This document shows positions 16,513 through 24,743 of a stretch of 64,000 nucleotides of DNA, in pieces. Within the stretch, counting starts at the first letter, position 1. Each line of letters opens with the position of its first letter. Below the pieces are notes generated by a model. It had not been told where the DNA came from. It made no database searches and saw only the letters and a list, made by a program, of their open reading frames with translations. The position numbers and the translations under genes are program-made. Source of the stretch: a bacterium UBP2_UBA5202 (GTDB lineage Bacteria > Edwardsbacteria > AC1 > EtOH8); NCBI GenBank assembly GCA_002412795.1, contig DHVS01000001.1:5604-69603 (forward strand). Direction: 5' to 3'.

Positions 16513-17085
16513 ATGCCAAAGCTATTCGTGATAGGCGGCCCGAACGGCGCCGGAAAAACCACCTGCGCCATGTCCCTGTTGCCGGAAATATTAAAGTGCC
16601 GTGAGTATGTCAACGCCGATGCCATAGCCGCAGGCATTTCTCCCTTTAAGCCGGAACAAACAGCCATCCAAGCCGGCCGGTTAATGCTGGAGAGAATACA
16701 TTATTTGTCAAACCGGGGAGAGGACTTTGCCTTTGAGACCACTATGGCATCAAAGACATTTGTTCCCTTGCTGAAAAAATGCAAAAACAAAGGCTATTCC
16801 ATAACCCTTATCTATCTTTGGCTGGCAAGCCCGGAGTTGGCAATTAAAAGAGTGGCTTTGAGGGTCGCAGGCGGGGGGCATGGCATTCCGGTAGAAGTTA
16901 TCCGGAGGCGTTACAAAAACGGAGTTTCCAACTTTTTTAGATTATACTTGCCGGTTTGCGATAGTTGGGGTATCTATGATAATTCGTCGGATCATCCAAT
17001 AGCGGTGGCCCGTAAAAATGTCCACAAAAAAGAGGAAATATTTAAAGAACTGATACTGAATAACATCAAGGAATCAATAAAATGA
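16513..17085 (+). CDS. Zeta-toxin-like P-loop kinase
   Basis: 190 residues of the zeta toxin / small P-loop kinase family. The Walker A motif is GGPNGAGKTT (residues 8-17), followed by a family-typical AGISPFKPEQ...AGRLMLE, an FETTMASK segment near 76 and the basic lid segment RVAGGGHGIPVEVIRRRY near 117-134, ending in IYDNS. Family members phosphorylate UDP-N-acetylglucosamine or related small molecules; chromosomal relatives of this short type are poorly characterised. The gene overlaps the next small gene by four bases (ATGA). It is flanked by direct repeats of the kbl 5' end, has its own promoter and terminator, and is less GC-rich than its neighbours. Confidence 0.82.
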   Translation: MPKLFVIGGPNGAGKTTCAMSLLPEILKCREYVNADAIAAGISPFKPEQTAIQAGRLMLERIHYLSNRGEDFAFETTMASKTFVPLLKKCKNKGYSITLIYLWLASPELAIKRVALRVAGGGHGIPVEVIRRRYKNGVSNFFRLYLPVCDSWGIYDNSSDHPIAVARKNVHKKEEIFKELILNNIKESIK

Positions 17086-17252
17086 AGCAGACAAGAAAAG
17101 CAAGTTTATTTGAAAGAATTGACCTCGGCATCCGCCGGGGTGTGGCCACGGCCCTGGCCGAACATAAAAAAGCCGGAAGGTCGATAGCCATATCTAAAAA
17201 CGGAAAAATTGTTGAGGTTCCTGCCAGGAATATAAGGGTGCCAAAGGTTTGA
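17082..17252 (+). CDS. Small partner of the zeta-like kinase (candidate antitoxin)
   Basis: 56 residues, MKQTRKASLFERIDLGIRRG onward, with a C-terminal SIAISKNGKIVEVPARNI. Very short proteins of this kind (a helical N-part, then an 'S-I-A-x-x-x-x-G-K-x-V' strand) are commonly found beside short zeta-family kinases, which suggests an antitoxin or specificity partner; that role is inference. Translation is coupled by the ATGA overlap. A strong terminator follows 10 bases after the stop, so the pair is a self-contained transcription unit. Order is kinase first, partner second, the reverse of the classic epsilon-zeta order. Confidence 0.65.
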   Translation: MKQTRKASLFERIDLGIRRGVATALAEHKKAGRSIAISKNGKIVEVPARNIRVPKV

Positions 17253-17262
17253 AACGTTTTTA

Positions 17263-17293
17263 AAAAGCCGCCTTGTAATCCAAGGCGGCTTTT
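17263..17293 (+). terminator. Rho-independent terminator of the kinase cassette
   Basis: AAAAGCCGCCTTG, short loop TAATC, CAAGGCGGCTTTT: an almost perfect stem with a U-tract directly after the small gene. Confidence 0.92.
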
Positions 17294-17455
17294 CTGTAAC
17301 AACGCCTTTGGTATTGCCAAAAGCCTGCTTTGAGCGTATAATAAATGTCATATCAAAACCATGCGAGCCATGCTAATTTTCCCCAAATGTGCCAGGTTTT
17401 AACGCAGTTAACTTTTTCCTTCTAATATAACACAAGGGGTAATCACCAACTCATC

Positions 17456-18667
<1,212 letters not shown>

Positions 18668-18670
18668 TCT

Positions 18671-18752
18671 GCCACAAAGACACCAAGGCACTAAGAGTTA
18701 TTTAAAAAACGGAAAATTGGAAATCGTGTTTGTGTCTTAGTGTCTTGGTGGC
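18671..18752 (+). repeat. Dispersed inverted repeat, ~82 bp
   Basis: Left arm GCCACAAAGACACCAAGGCA, right arm TGTCTTAGTGTCTTGGTGGC: imperfect inverted arms around an AT-rich centre. A close copy (same centre 'aaacggaaattggaaat' style) lies at 62110-62190. Confidence 0.8.
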
Positions 18753-18765
18753 AAAAGGGGAGCTT

Positions 18766-19755
18766 ATGATCTTCAAAAAGTCTTATTCCTTCATCATTCT
18801 GCCGCACCACGGGGAGCAGGGAAAATCCGTGTTCTTCCACTCGCAGTGGCTGAACGCCCTTTTGCTCATCACAGTGGCGGGGCTGGGCATCTCCGGCTTT
18901 TTCATCGTCCGGCATTACCTGTATCACCACAAACTCAAGACAGCCTTCGAGCCCACTTTCAAGGAGAACGAGGTTTTTCGCGAGGAGCGCAAGGGGTACG
19001 GCCAGGTCAGGGATTCCCTGGCCCACCACATCTCATCGCTGCAGGCCCAGCTAAAAAAAGAGCGCTCGGTCTACCTGTCCTCGGTCAACGGCCTGGCCCG
19101 GGAGCTGGATGCGGTCAAAAAACTGGCCATCAAGGTCAAGATCCAATCCGGTTTCAAGTCATCTAACATAGTGGACGAGAACGAGGCGGCCGGGGGCCCG
19201 GCCGGGGAGAGGACCTACATCGGCTGGCAGGACGTGAACCAGCCGATTGACCCAGGCCCGCTGGAGAACAAGGTCCGTCCCGGGATAGGACAGCAGAACG
19301 CAGAACTCAGGGAGATAGACGCCTACCTTTCCACCAAGCAGTCCCTGGTCTCGGACACCCCGGAACTGGCCCCGCTGTTCGGCCGGATGACCTCGGGCTT
19401 CGGGGTGCGGCGCTGGCGGCGGAGCGGTCATTCCGAGAACCACGCCGGCTTGGACATAGCCGTTCCCAAGGGCACCCCGGTCAATTCCCCGGCCGAGGCG
19501 GTGGTGGTTTACGCCGGCTGGAAGGGAGACTACGGAAAGATGATAGAACTGGACCACGGTAACGGCTATACCACCCGTTTCGGCCACCTGTCGCTGATAG
19601 AGGTGGAGGTTGGAGACCGGGTGATGAAGGGACAGATCATCGGGGCGGTGGGCTCCACCGGCCGTTCCACCGGCCCCCACCTGCATTACGAGGTCAGATT
19701 TCAGGGAAAAGCCATTGATCCAATTGGCTATTTAGGGATGGTTGAAGGAAAATAG
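18766..19755 (+). CDS. M23 family (LytM-type) metallopeptidase
   Basis: 329 residues: cytoplasmic N-terminus, one membrane helix (about 29-50), a periplasmic coiled-coil region (about 65-130), a linker, and a C-terminal M23 domain (about 210-325). The zinc motifs are complete: HAGLDIAV (H-x-G-x-D) and PHLHYEV (H-x-H), so this one should be an active cell-wall endopeptidase rather than a degenerate activator. The TSGFGVRR segment opens the domain as usual. The start at 18766 is chosen over an upstream TTG because GGGGAG precedes it and the upstream part lies in the dispersed repeat. Role: peptidoglycan remodelling or division. Confidence 0.92.
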   Translation: MIFKKSYSFIILPHHGEQGKSVFFHSQWLNALLLITVAGLGISGFFIVRHYLYHHKLKTAFEPTFKENEVFREERKGYGQVRDSLAHHISSLQAQLKKERSVYLSSVNGLARELDAVKKLAIKVKIQSGFKSSNIVDENEAAGGPAGERTYIGWQDVNQPIDPGPLENKVRPGIGQQNAELREIDAYLSTKQSLVSDTPELAPLFGRMTSGFGVRRWRRSGHSENHAGLDIAVPKGTPVNSPAEAVVVYAGWKGDYGKMIELDHGNGYTTRFGHLSLIEVEVGDRVMKGQIIGAVGSTGRSTGPHLHYEVRFQGKAIDPIGYLGMVEGK

Positions 19756-19774
19756 ATTTTCTTTAATTTTTTAC

Positions 19775-19803
19775 TTGACATTAAATGTATAATTTGTTAT
19801 ATT
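19775..19803 (+). promoter_or_regulatory. Predicted promoter of tRNA-Val
   Basis: Consensus TTGACA (19775-19780), 17-base spacer, TATATT (19798-19803). It lies in the gap after the M23 gene; the precursor would carry about 150 bases of 5' leader, including a run of nine T near 19910. Confidence 0.6.
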
Positions 19804-19963
19804 GTAAACTGATAGACTTCCCAATTAGACAAAAACAAAATTTTGCCCAAAGTGTATTTTGTTGTCACGATCTGGTGCAGGGCTATCACAATAACAGAGT
19901 TGAAGGTCTTTTTTTTTCGAAGCAAGCGACTGAGCTCATGGTGATAAAGCAATAATGTAATAA

Positions 19964-20040
19964 GGGCGATTAGCTCAGTTGGTTAGAGCGTCTGCTTTAC
20001 ACGCAGAAGGCCGGGGGTTCGAGCCCCTCATTGCCCACCA
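19964..20040 (+). tRNA. tRNA-Val (anticodon UAC)
   Basis: Full cloverleaf: acceptor GGGCGAT/ATTGCCC, D stem GCTC/GAGC, anticodon stem TCTGC/GCAGA with loop TTTACAC giving anticodon TAC (Val), T stem GGGGG/CCCTC with loop TTCGAGC. Discriminator A and an encoded CCA end at 20040. Confidence 0.97.
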
Positions 20041-20190
20041 TCTTCGTGCAATATACTTGCACAATGCAATAGTTGCAGGAACATATTTGGCTGGTACTCG
20101 TTTTTCCCCGCCAAAGCGGCATTATCCAGCAAGTTTTAAGGAAATATTTGTTGGCATAGATTATGCAAACTTAGTTATTGGAGGGTTGAG

Positions 20191-20391
20191 ATGGATATTG
20201 TGGAGATAGGCAAAAACGCAGGCTTGGTTTGGAAAACACTGCATCAAAAAGGTTCCCAAACCTCTTCCAGTTTAAAAAAGCTTACCGGACTTGATGACAA
20301 GAATTTATGTCTTGCCCTGGGATGGCTGGCCAGGGAGGGGAAGGTAACTTTCCACTCCGAAAAACGCAGCATCATGATAGTTCTCAAATAA
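20191..20391 (+). CDS. Winged helix-turn-helix protein (DUF2582 type)
   Basis: 66 residues: IGKNAGLVWKTLHQKG at the N-terminus, a middle SSLKKLTGLDD helix-turn-helix and ALGWLAREGKVTF before the wing. This is the pattern of the small DUF2582 winged-helix family found in many anaerobes and FCB bacteria; its DNA target is unknown. GGAGGG precedes the ATG. The gene stands alone between the tRNA and a secreted-protein gene. High confidence in the fold, low in function. Confidence 0.8.
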   Translation: MDIVEIGKNAGLVWKTLHQKGSQTSSSLKKLTGLDDKNLCLALGWLAREGKVTFHSEKRSIMIVLK

Positions 20392-20566
20392 GCCTTTGAT
20401 CGTTCCCGCCATCCTGAAAGATGTATTTTTTACATTGGGCAGTACATGGGTGGGTTTTTTGTCAAAAGCCCCAAAAATAAAACACAAAAAAGGAGATAGC
20501 ACGTCAAGGAAGAAATTACAAACCAAAGAAAAATTAACCAATATTAACTTATAAGGAGGAAGACTC

Positions 20567-21094
20567 ATGAAAAAGATCCTGCTTGCCAGCTTGGTGGTCG
20601 CTATGTTTGCCGGTATGGCAATGGCCCAGCCCGCGGACGTGAATTCCGCCCTGATCCCGGTCACGGTTCCGGTGGGCGGCGTGTTTCAGATGACCCTCAG
20701 CGCCGCAGCCATCAATTACCTGCCGCTGCTGCCGGGAGACTTCGACAACACCCAGACCATGGATGTCACCGTGCGCAGCAACTGGAAAGGCTATACCTGG
20801 ATCCTGAAGGTGCAGCAGGACGGCTTGCTGACTGACGCACTCATCACCGAGGTCATCCCCAGCGTCAACTTCACCCATACCAGCACCGGCGGAGCTGGCG
20901 TCCGTGCCGATGCGGCTGCCACCGAATTCGTGACCGGAACGGCCACCACCTTCTACACCTGCGCTCTGGCCGAGCAGAAGAACGTGGGATCACCGACGGT
21001 CATCCAGCAGCAGTATCAGCTGGCCGCCCCGGCAGACCAGGCGGCGGGCACCTACACCAACAACCTGACCTACACCCTGACCGTCACCCCGTAA
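20567..21094 (+). CDS. Secreted beta-rich protein, candidate surface subunit
   Basis: 175 residues with a clear signal peptide (MKKILLASLVVAMFAGMAMA, cleavage after residue 20) and a beta-rich mature part of about 155 residues ending in AGTYTNNLTYTLTVTP. That C-terminal pattern is common in spore-coat-U/WxL-like secreted subunits. One Cys only. A strong AAGGAGGAAG site suggests high expression. A terminator follows, then genes for an Ig-fold chaperone-like protein and an outer-membrane barrel, so it may be the exported subunit of that system. Exact family not recognised. Confidence 0.7.
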   Translation: MKKILLASLVVAMFAGMAMAQPADVNSALIPVTVPVGGVFQMTLSAAAINYLPLLPGDFDNTQTMDVTVRSNWKGYTWILKVQQDGLLTDALITEVIPSVNFTHTSTGGAGVRADAAATEFVTGTATTFYTCALAEQKNVGSPTVIQQQYQLAAPADQAAGTYTNNLTYTLTVTP

Positions 21095-21109
21095 TCGGAC
21101 GGAACAGCA

Positions 21110-21147
21110 AGACGGGGCATCGCTTTTCAAAGGGGTGCCCCGTCTTT
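21110..21147 (+). terminator. Terminator after the secreted subunit gene
   Basis: GACGGGGCA...TGCCCCGTC stem with inner bulge, followed by TTT. As a partial terminator it would allow the subunit to be made in excess over the two downstream assembly-type proteins. Confidence 0.75.
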
Positions 21148-21167
21148 AGCATTACATCTTTTTACTT

Positions 21168-22235
21168 ATGATCAGATATTTCAATCTTATCATTTTTTGT
21201 TTCCTGTCTGCGGCGCCATTGGCCCATGGCCAGGGGGTGATTTCGTTGAACGTTTGGCCGCCCCGGGTCGATTTGAACGTAACCCCGGGTGAAAGCAGGA
21301 CCGGGCTGATCAATGTCAACAACCGGGGACTTGAGAGGGTTCAGGTGTTCTGCCAAATCAACGATGTTTCCATGGACAGATACGGCAACCTGCTTTATCC
21401 CGAGGGGGGGACTTCGGCCACCTCCTGCGAACCCTGGATGAGCGTCAACCCGGAGAATTTTTTCCTATCCCAGGGCACCAGCCAACAGGTGCGCTACACT
21501 CTTAAAGTGCCCGAAAACGCGGCCGGCACTTATCTGGCTTCGGCCTTTTTCCAGACCAAGCCCCAGGAAGGCGGCAAGGGAACCGGCAGCCGGCTTTCCG
21601 CCAGGCTGGGGGTTTTGTTCATTCTGACCGTCAGCAACACCGGCTTCAAGGACGGCGAGTTAAGCGCACTGGCAATGAGCAGTTCCACCAAAGAAAATGC
21701 AGCCCAGGTAGAACTGGGATTTTTGAATAAGGGTAACATACTGATCCGGCCCAAGGGGACCATAGAGATAAAGACCGAAGAAGGATTCACGGTCTCCAAG
21801 GTGCTGCTTAACGAGGAAAATCAGGCGGTGCTGCCGAGATCCGAAAGGGTCTTTCGCATCCCGCTCAGCGATATAAAATCCGGCATTTACAACCTTTTCG
21901 CCACGGTTGATTTCGGCGGATCGGAGATCCTCTCGGGAGAGTCCCGGGTCAACCTGATCGTCGAGGCCTCCCGCCACAGCTGGCCCATACCGCAGTCCAG
22001 AAACCCGATCAAGAAGACGACGGACAAAGACGCCAAGCCTGCGGTAAAGGCAAGCCCCGAAGAGGTCAAGGCCATGTATGATCTGGCCACCAGGCAGTAC
22101 GCCTCCGGGGATTACGAAGCTTCTTTGACCACCTGGCAAAAATTGCTGAGGGCCGACCCGGCTCACAGTTCGGCCAGGAAGAACATGGAGCGGACCAAGA
22201 CCAAAATTCAGGCATTAAAAAAGATAAAAGGCTAA
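21168..22235 (+). CDS. Chaperone-like Ig-fold periplasmic protein with C-terminal TPR
   Basis: 355 residues: signal peptide (about 1-21, ending AHG), an Ig-like domain starting WPPRVDLNVTPGESRTG with the look of fimbrial chaperone / DUF916-type beta domains (to about 125), a second beta domain (about 135-265), a basic Pro/Lys linker, then a C-terminal TPR (about 293-355: YASGDYEASLTTWQKLLRAD). The TPR tail is strikingly like the tail of the next protein. The next gene starts at the following base, so the two are co-translated. Inferred role: periplasmic handling of the secreted subunit encoded at 20567. There is no strong Shine-Dalgarno before the ATG. Confidence 0.72.
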   Translation: MIRYFNLIIFCFLSAAPLAHGQGVISLNVWPPRVDLNVTPGESRTGLINVNNRGLERVQVFCQINDVSMDRYGNLLYPEGGTSATSCEPWMSVNPENFFLSQGTSQQVRYTLKVPENAAGTYLASAFFQTKPQEGGKGTGSRLSARLGVLFILTVSNTGFKDGELSALAMSSSTKENAAQVELGFLNKGNILIRPKGTIEIKTEEGFTVSKVLLNEENQAVLPRSERVFRIPLSDIKSGIYNLFATVDFGGSEILSGESRVNLIVEASRHSWPIPQSRNPIKKTTDKDAKPAVKASPEEVKAMYDLATRQYASGDYEASLTTWQKLLRADPAHSSARKNMERTKTKIQALKKIKG

Positions 22236-24686
22236 ATGCTCAAATCACTCAAAATCATAGCAACGCTTTTAACGATTGTCCCGGCCCTGGTTTGGGCCGA
22301 GGGTCAGTTTAGCATTACCTATGGTTTTGAGAACGGCAACAGCTTGACCGGATATCATTATGGCCGGCAGGAATACCGCCACTCACTCAAGTCCACGCTT
22401 GACAAAAAAATGAGCGGCTACAGCCTGCTGTCAGAAGTATCTTTGTTTTACAGCAACTTGGATCGGACCCACTTGCAGACAATCAGGGTCGGGTTTAACG
22501 ATATAACTCTGGACCAAAGCCTGATAAACATCAGTCTGGGGGACAATACGTCCGGCCTGCCCTACAACTCAGGCATGTTCTACAACCGGTTCCGGGGCGG
22601 ACAGGCTGATTATAAATACCGGTGGGCCAGCGCCGGGGTTTTCGGAGGGACCCCTTCGGATCTGTACCGCAGGGGAACGTCATTGAGCAGCCGGAACGTT
22701 TTCGGGTCATATCTCGGGATCAGGCCGGCGGGGTGGCTCTCGGAGAAATTTTTCATATATAACGAAGCCAGCAGCCTGGCGGAGGACACTTTGTCCCGAC
22801 GGGCCGTCGGTTTCGGGCAGCAGCTGGATATCACCACTTCCTGGGGCCTTGAAATGATGCTGTCCACTGCCTGGAAAAAAAGACAGGAGGAGAGAGGCGG
22901 TGCGACCATCACCCGTTCCGCCCCGTCGGTGTCCAGCAATCTGACCTGGGCCGCAGAAAAATACCGGGTCTCGGGAGGCATGGATTTTCTGGGAGCCCAT
23001 TTCCGGCCCATGCAGGACCGGAACCAATATGGGCCCAGGCTCTATGCCGGTTGGAGGCCCAATAAAATACTGGGGCTGAACGGCAGGTTCGCCAACAACA
23101 ACGCCGACGGGGATACTTCGTATCCCATGATCACCAATACCTGGGGTGGGGGCTCCAGTCTGACCCTGCCCAATCTTCCTTCGCTGCAGATGGGTTACAC
23201 TAGCACCGACAACAAGGTCTACTGGGGCGGGCTGAATGCCAGGCGCTATGTTTCTGACAACAAATTTTTTGAGCTCAAGCAACGGGCCAACCGTTTTGAG
23301 ATGGGCCTCAGGTTTCAAACCGACCACCGGACCGAGCTGCTGCATCAATCCATGGATGCCTCCAGGCATTCCTGGCGGTTGACGCCGCTCTATCGGGCGC
23401 AGTTGGCCACTTTCTGGCTGAGCGGTGAATTCGACCGGTGGAGCGACACCAAACAATCCAGCCAGGGACAGTTCAATCGTTTTCGGGCCGGCGGCGACTT
23501 TGGTCTGTGGAGCGGCAGCCGGGCCAACCTGGAGCTGGGGTTCGATGACCGGACTGAAAGCTATTACGGGCGCAGTGGAAGCTTTGTGGCCAGCCTGAAG
23601 TTTAAACTCAACCTGACCAGGAACTACCATTTGGACCTATCCTGGTGGAATGACAATGTGGTGAACCAGGATACGGGATTCTTTTACCTGAGGGACCGCT
23701 CCCGGTTGGGATTGTTCATTACCCGGAAGATGGATGTTTCCGGCAAAGGACTGGAGGGCAGGATATTCATGGACGCCAATAAGAACGGAATTCAGGAGTC
23801 TGGAGAATACGGCCTGCCCGGCATCATCCTGAACCTGTCGGACGGACGGCGGGCCATTACCGACCGAAGCGGCAAGTATTATTTCACCAATATCAGCCAG
23901 AATCAACCGTCAGTAAAAGTGGACCTGGCAACCCTGTCCGCGGAATACAATCTCATAGGGTCCGGAGAAAAGCACGCTTCCCTGGGGGGGTGGAGCCCGG
24001 CCCAGGTCAATTTCGCTGTTTCGGCCCTGGGAGGGGTCAAGGGCCGGGTTTTCCTGGACCAAAACAGCAACGGAATTTTTGACGGGGACGACCAGGGGAT
24101 CTCCGGAGTGATGCTGACCATGCAGCCGTCCAATTCGGCCGCGGTCACCAACGGCGGAGGGATGTTCCGCATCACCAACGCCCCCACCGGCCAGCAGGCT
24201 CTGATCATAGACCCAAACACCATCCCCCCGGATTTTGAACTTAAGAGCGAACCTTCCCTGCAGGTCAGCATCAAGCAGGGGGAGGTGACCAATAACCTGG
24301 AATTTGTGCTGGCCAAAAAGGTCAGGCCGGTCAAGAAGGTGGTCTTCGGCGGGATAAGCACGGTGAAAGTATCCGAGGCTTCTGCTATGCCGGCTTCCGT
24401 TTCTCCCAAAGCCGCGGCCAACAAACCGGTTCCCGGCAGCTCCAGGGTGGTAACGCCCCGCCCGGGTTCGGTGCCGGCGCCGGCGGTATCCGGGCCAAAG
24501 CTTTCGCCGTCCGAAATAGATGCGTTATATAAGGAAGGTTCCAAGCTGTTCTCTTCCGGTGATTACCAGGGAGCCCTGAAGATGTGGCAGAAGATCTTGT
24601 CATCCGAACCCGGCCATGCCAGCGCCAAAAGGAATCTTGAACGGACCAGGCAAAAGCTGGAGGCCCAGCGAAAAGCCAAAGGATGA
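22236..24686 (+). CDS. Outer-membrane barrel with SdrD-like repeats and TPR tail (usher-like)
   Basis: 816 residues: signal peptide (about 1-21), a large beta-barrel region (about 25-500) dense in aromatic/alternating strands, and two SdrD-B/carboxypeptidase-regulatory-like beta domains starting GRIFMDANKNGIQESGEYG (about 508) and GRVFLDQNSNGIFDGDDQG (about 600). A Pro/Ser/Val-rich linker (about 700-750) and a C-terminal TPR (FSSGDYQGALKMWQKILSSE, about 765-816) follow. The TPR is nearly the same module as in the preceding protein. The architecture recalls an usher (barrel plus C-terminal Ig-like domains) but no classical usher motif is certain. A bidirectional terminator follows. Confidence 0.72.
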   Translation: MLKSLKIIATLLTIVPALVWAEGQFSITYGFENGNSLTGYHYGRQEYRHSLKSTLDKKMSGYSLLSEVSLFYSNLDRTHLQTIRVGFNDITLDQSLINISLGDNTSGLPYNSGMFYNRFRGGQADYKYRWASAGVFGGTPSDLYRRGTSLSSRNVFGSYLGIRPAGWLSEKFFIYNEASSLAEDTLSRRAVGFGQQLDITTSWGLEMMLSTAWKKRQEERGGATITRSAPSVSSNLTWAAEKYRVSGGMDFLGAHFRPMQDRNQYGPRLYAGWRPNKILGLNGRFANNNADGDTSYPMITNTWGGGSSLTLPNLPSLQMGYTSTDNKVYWGGLNARRYVSDNKFFELKQRANRFEMGLRFQTDHRTELLHQSMDASRHSWRLTPLYRAQLATFWLSGEFDRWSDTKQSSQGQFNRFRAGGDFGLWSGSRANLELGFDDRTESYYGRSGSFVASLKFKLNLTRNYHLDLSWWNDNVVNQDTGFFYLRDRSRLGLFITRKMDVSGKGLEGRIFMDANKNGIQESGEYGLPGIILNLSDGRRAITDRSGKYYFTNISQNQPSVKVDLATLSAEYNLIGSGEKHASLGGWSPAQVNFAVSALGGVKGRVFLDQNSNGIFDGDDQGISGVMLTMQPSNSAAVTNGGGMFRITNAPTGQQALIIDPNTIPPDFELKSEPSLQVSIKQGEVTNNLEFVLAKKVRPVKKVVFGGISTVKVSEASAMPASVSPKAAANKPVPGSSRVVTPRPGSVPAPAVSGPKLSPSEIDALYKEGSKLFSSGDYQGALKMWQKILSSEPGHASAKRNLERTRQKLEAQRKAKG

Positions 24687-24695
24687 TCAAACGAT

Positions 24696-24730
24696 AAAAA
24701 AGCCCCCCGCCTAAAGCGGGGGGCTTTTTA
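24696..24730. terminator. Bidirectional terminator between convergent genes
   Basis: AAAAAAGCCCCCCGC, loop CTAAA, GCGGGGGGCTTTTTA: it works for the barrel gene (plus) and the PhoR-type kinase gene (minus). Confidence 0.93.
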
Positions 24731-24743
24731 TTTGCCAACGATA

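Noticed and set aside
19979..20209. 76-residue frame over the tRNA gene
   Set aside because: It begins inside tRNA-Val and has no support.
20392..20566. Possible cyclic-di-GMP riboswitch before the secreted subunit gene
   Set aside because: An 'aaaagcccc' stretch looked suggestive but the conserved GEMM core and tetraloop arrangement are absent.
22707..23630. 307-residue minus-strand frame opposite the barrel gene
   Set aside because: Composition of an antisense shadow; the plus-strand protein has a signal peptide and coherent domains.
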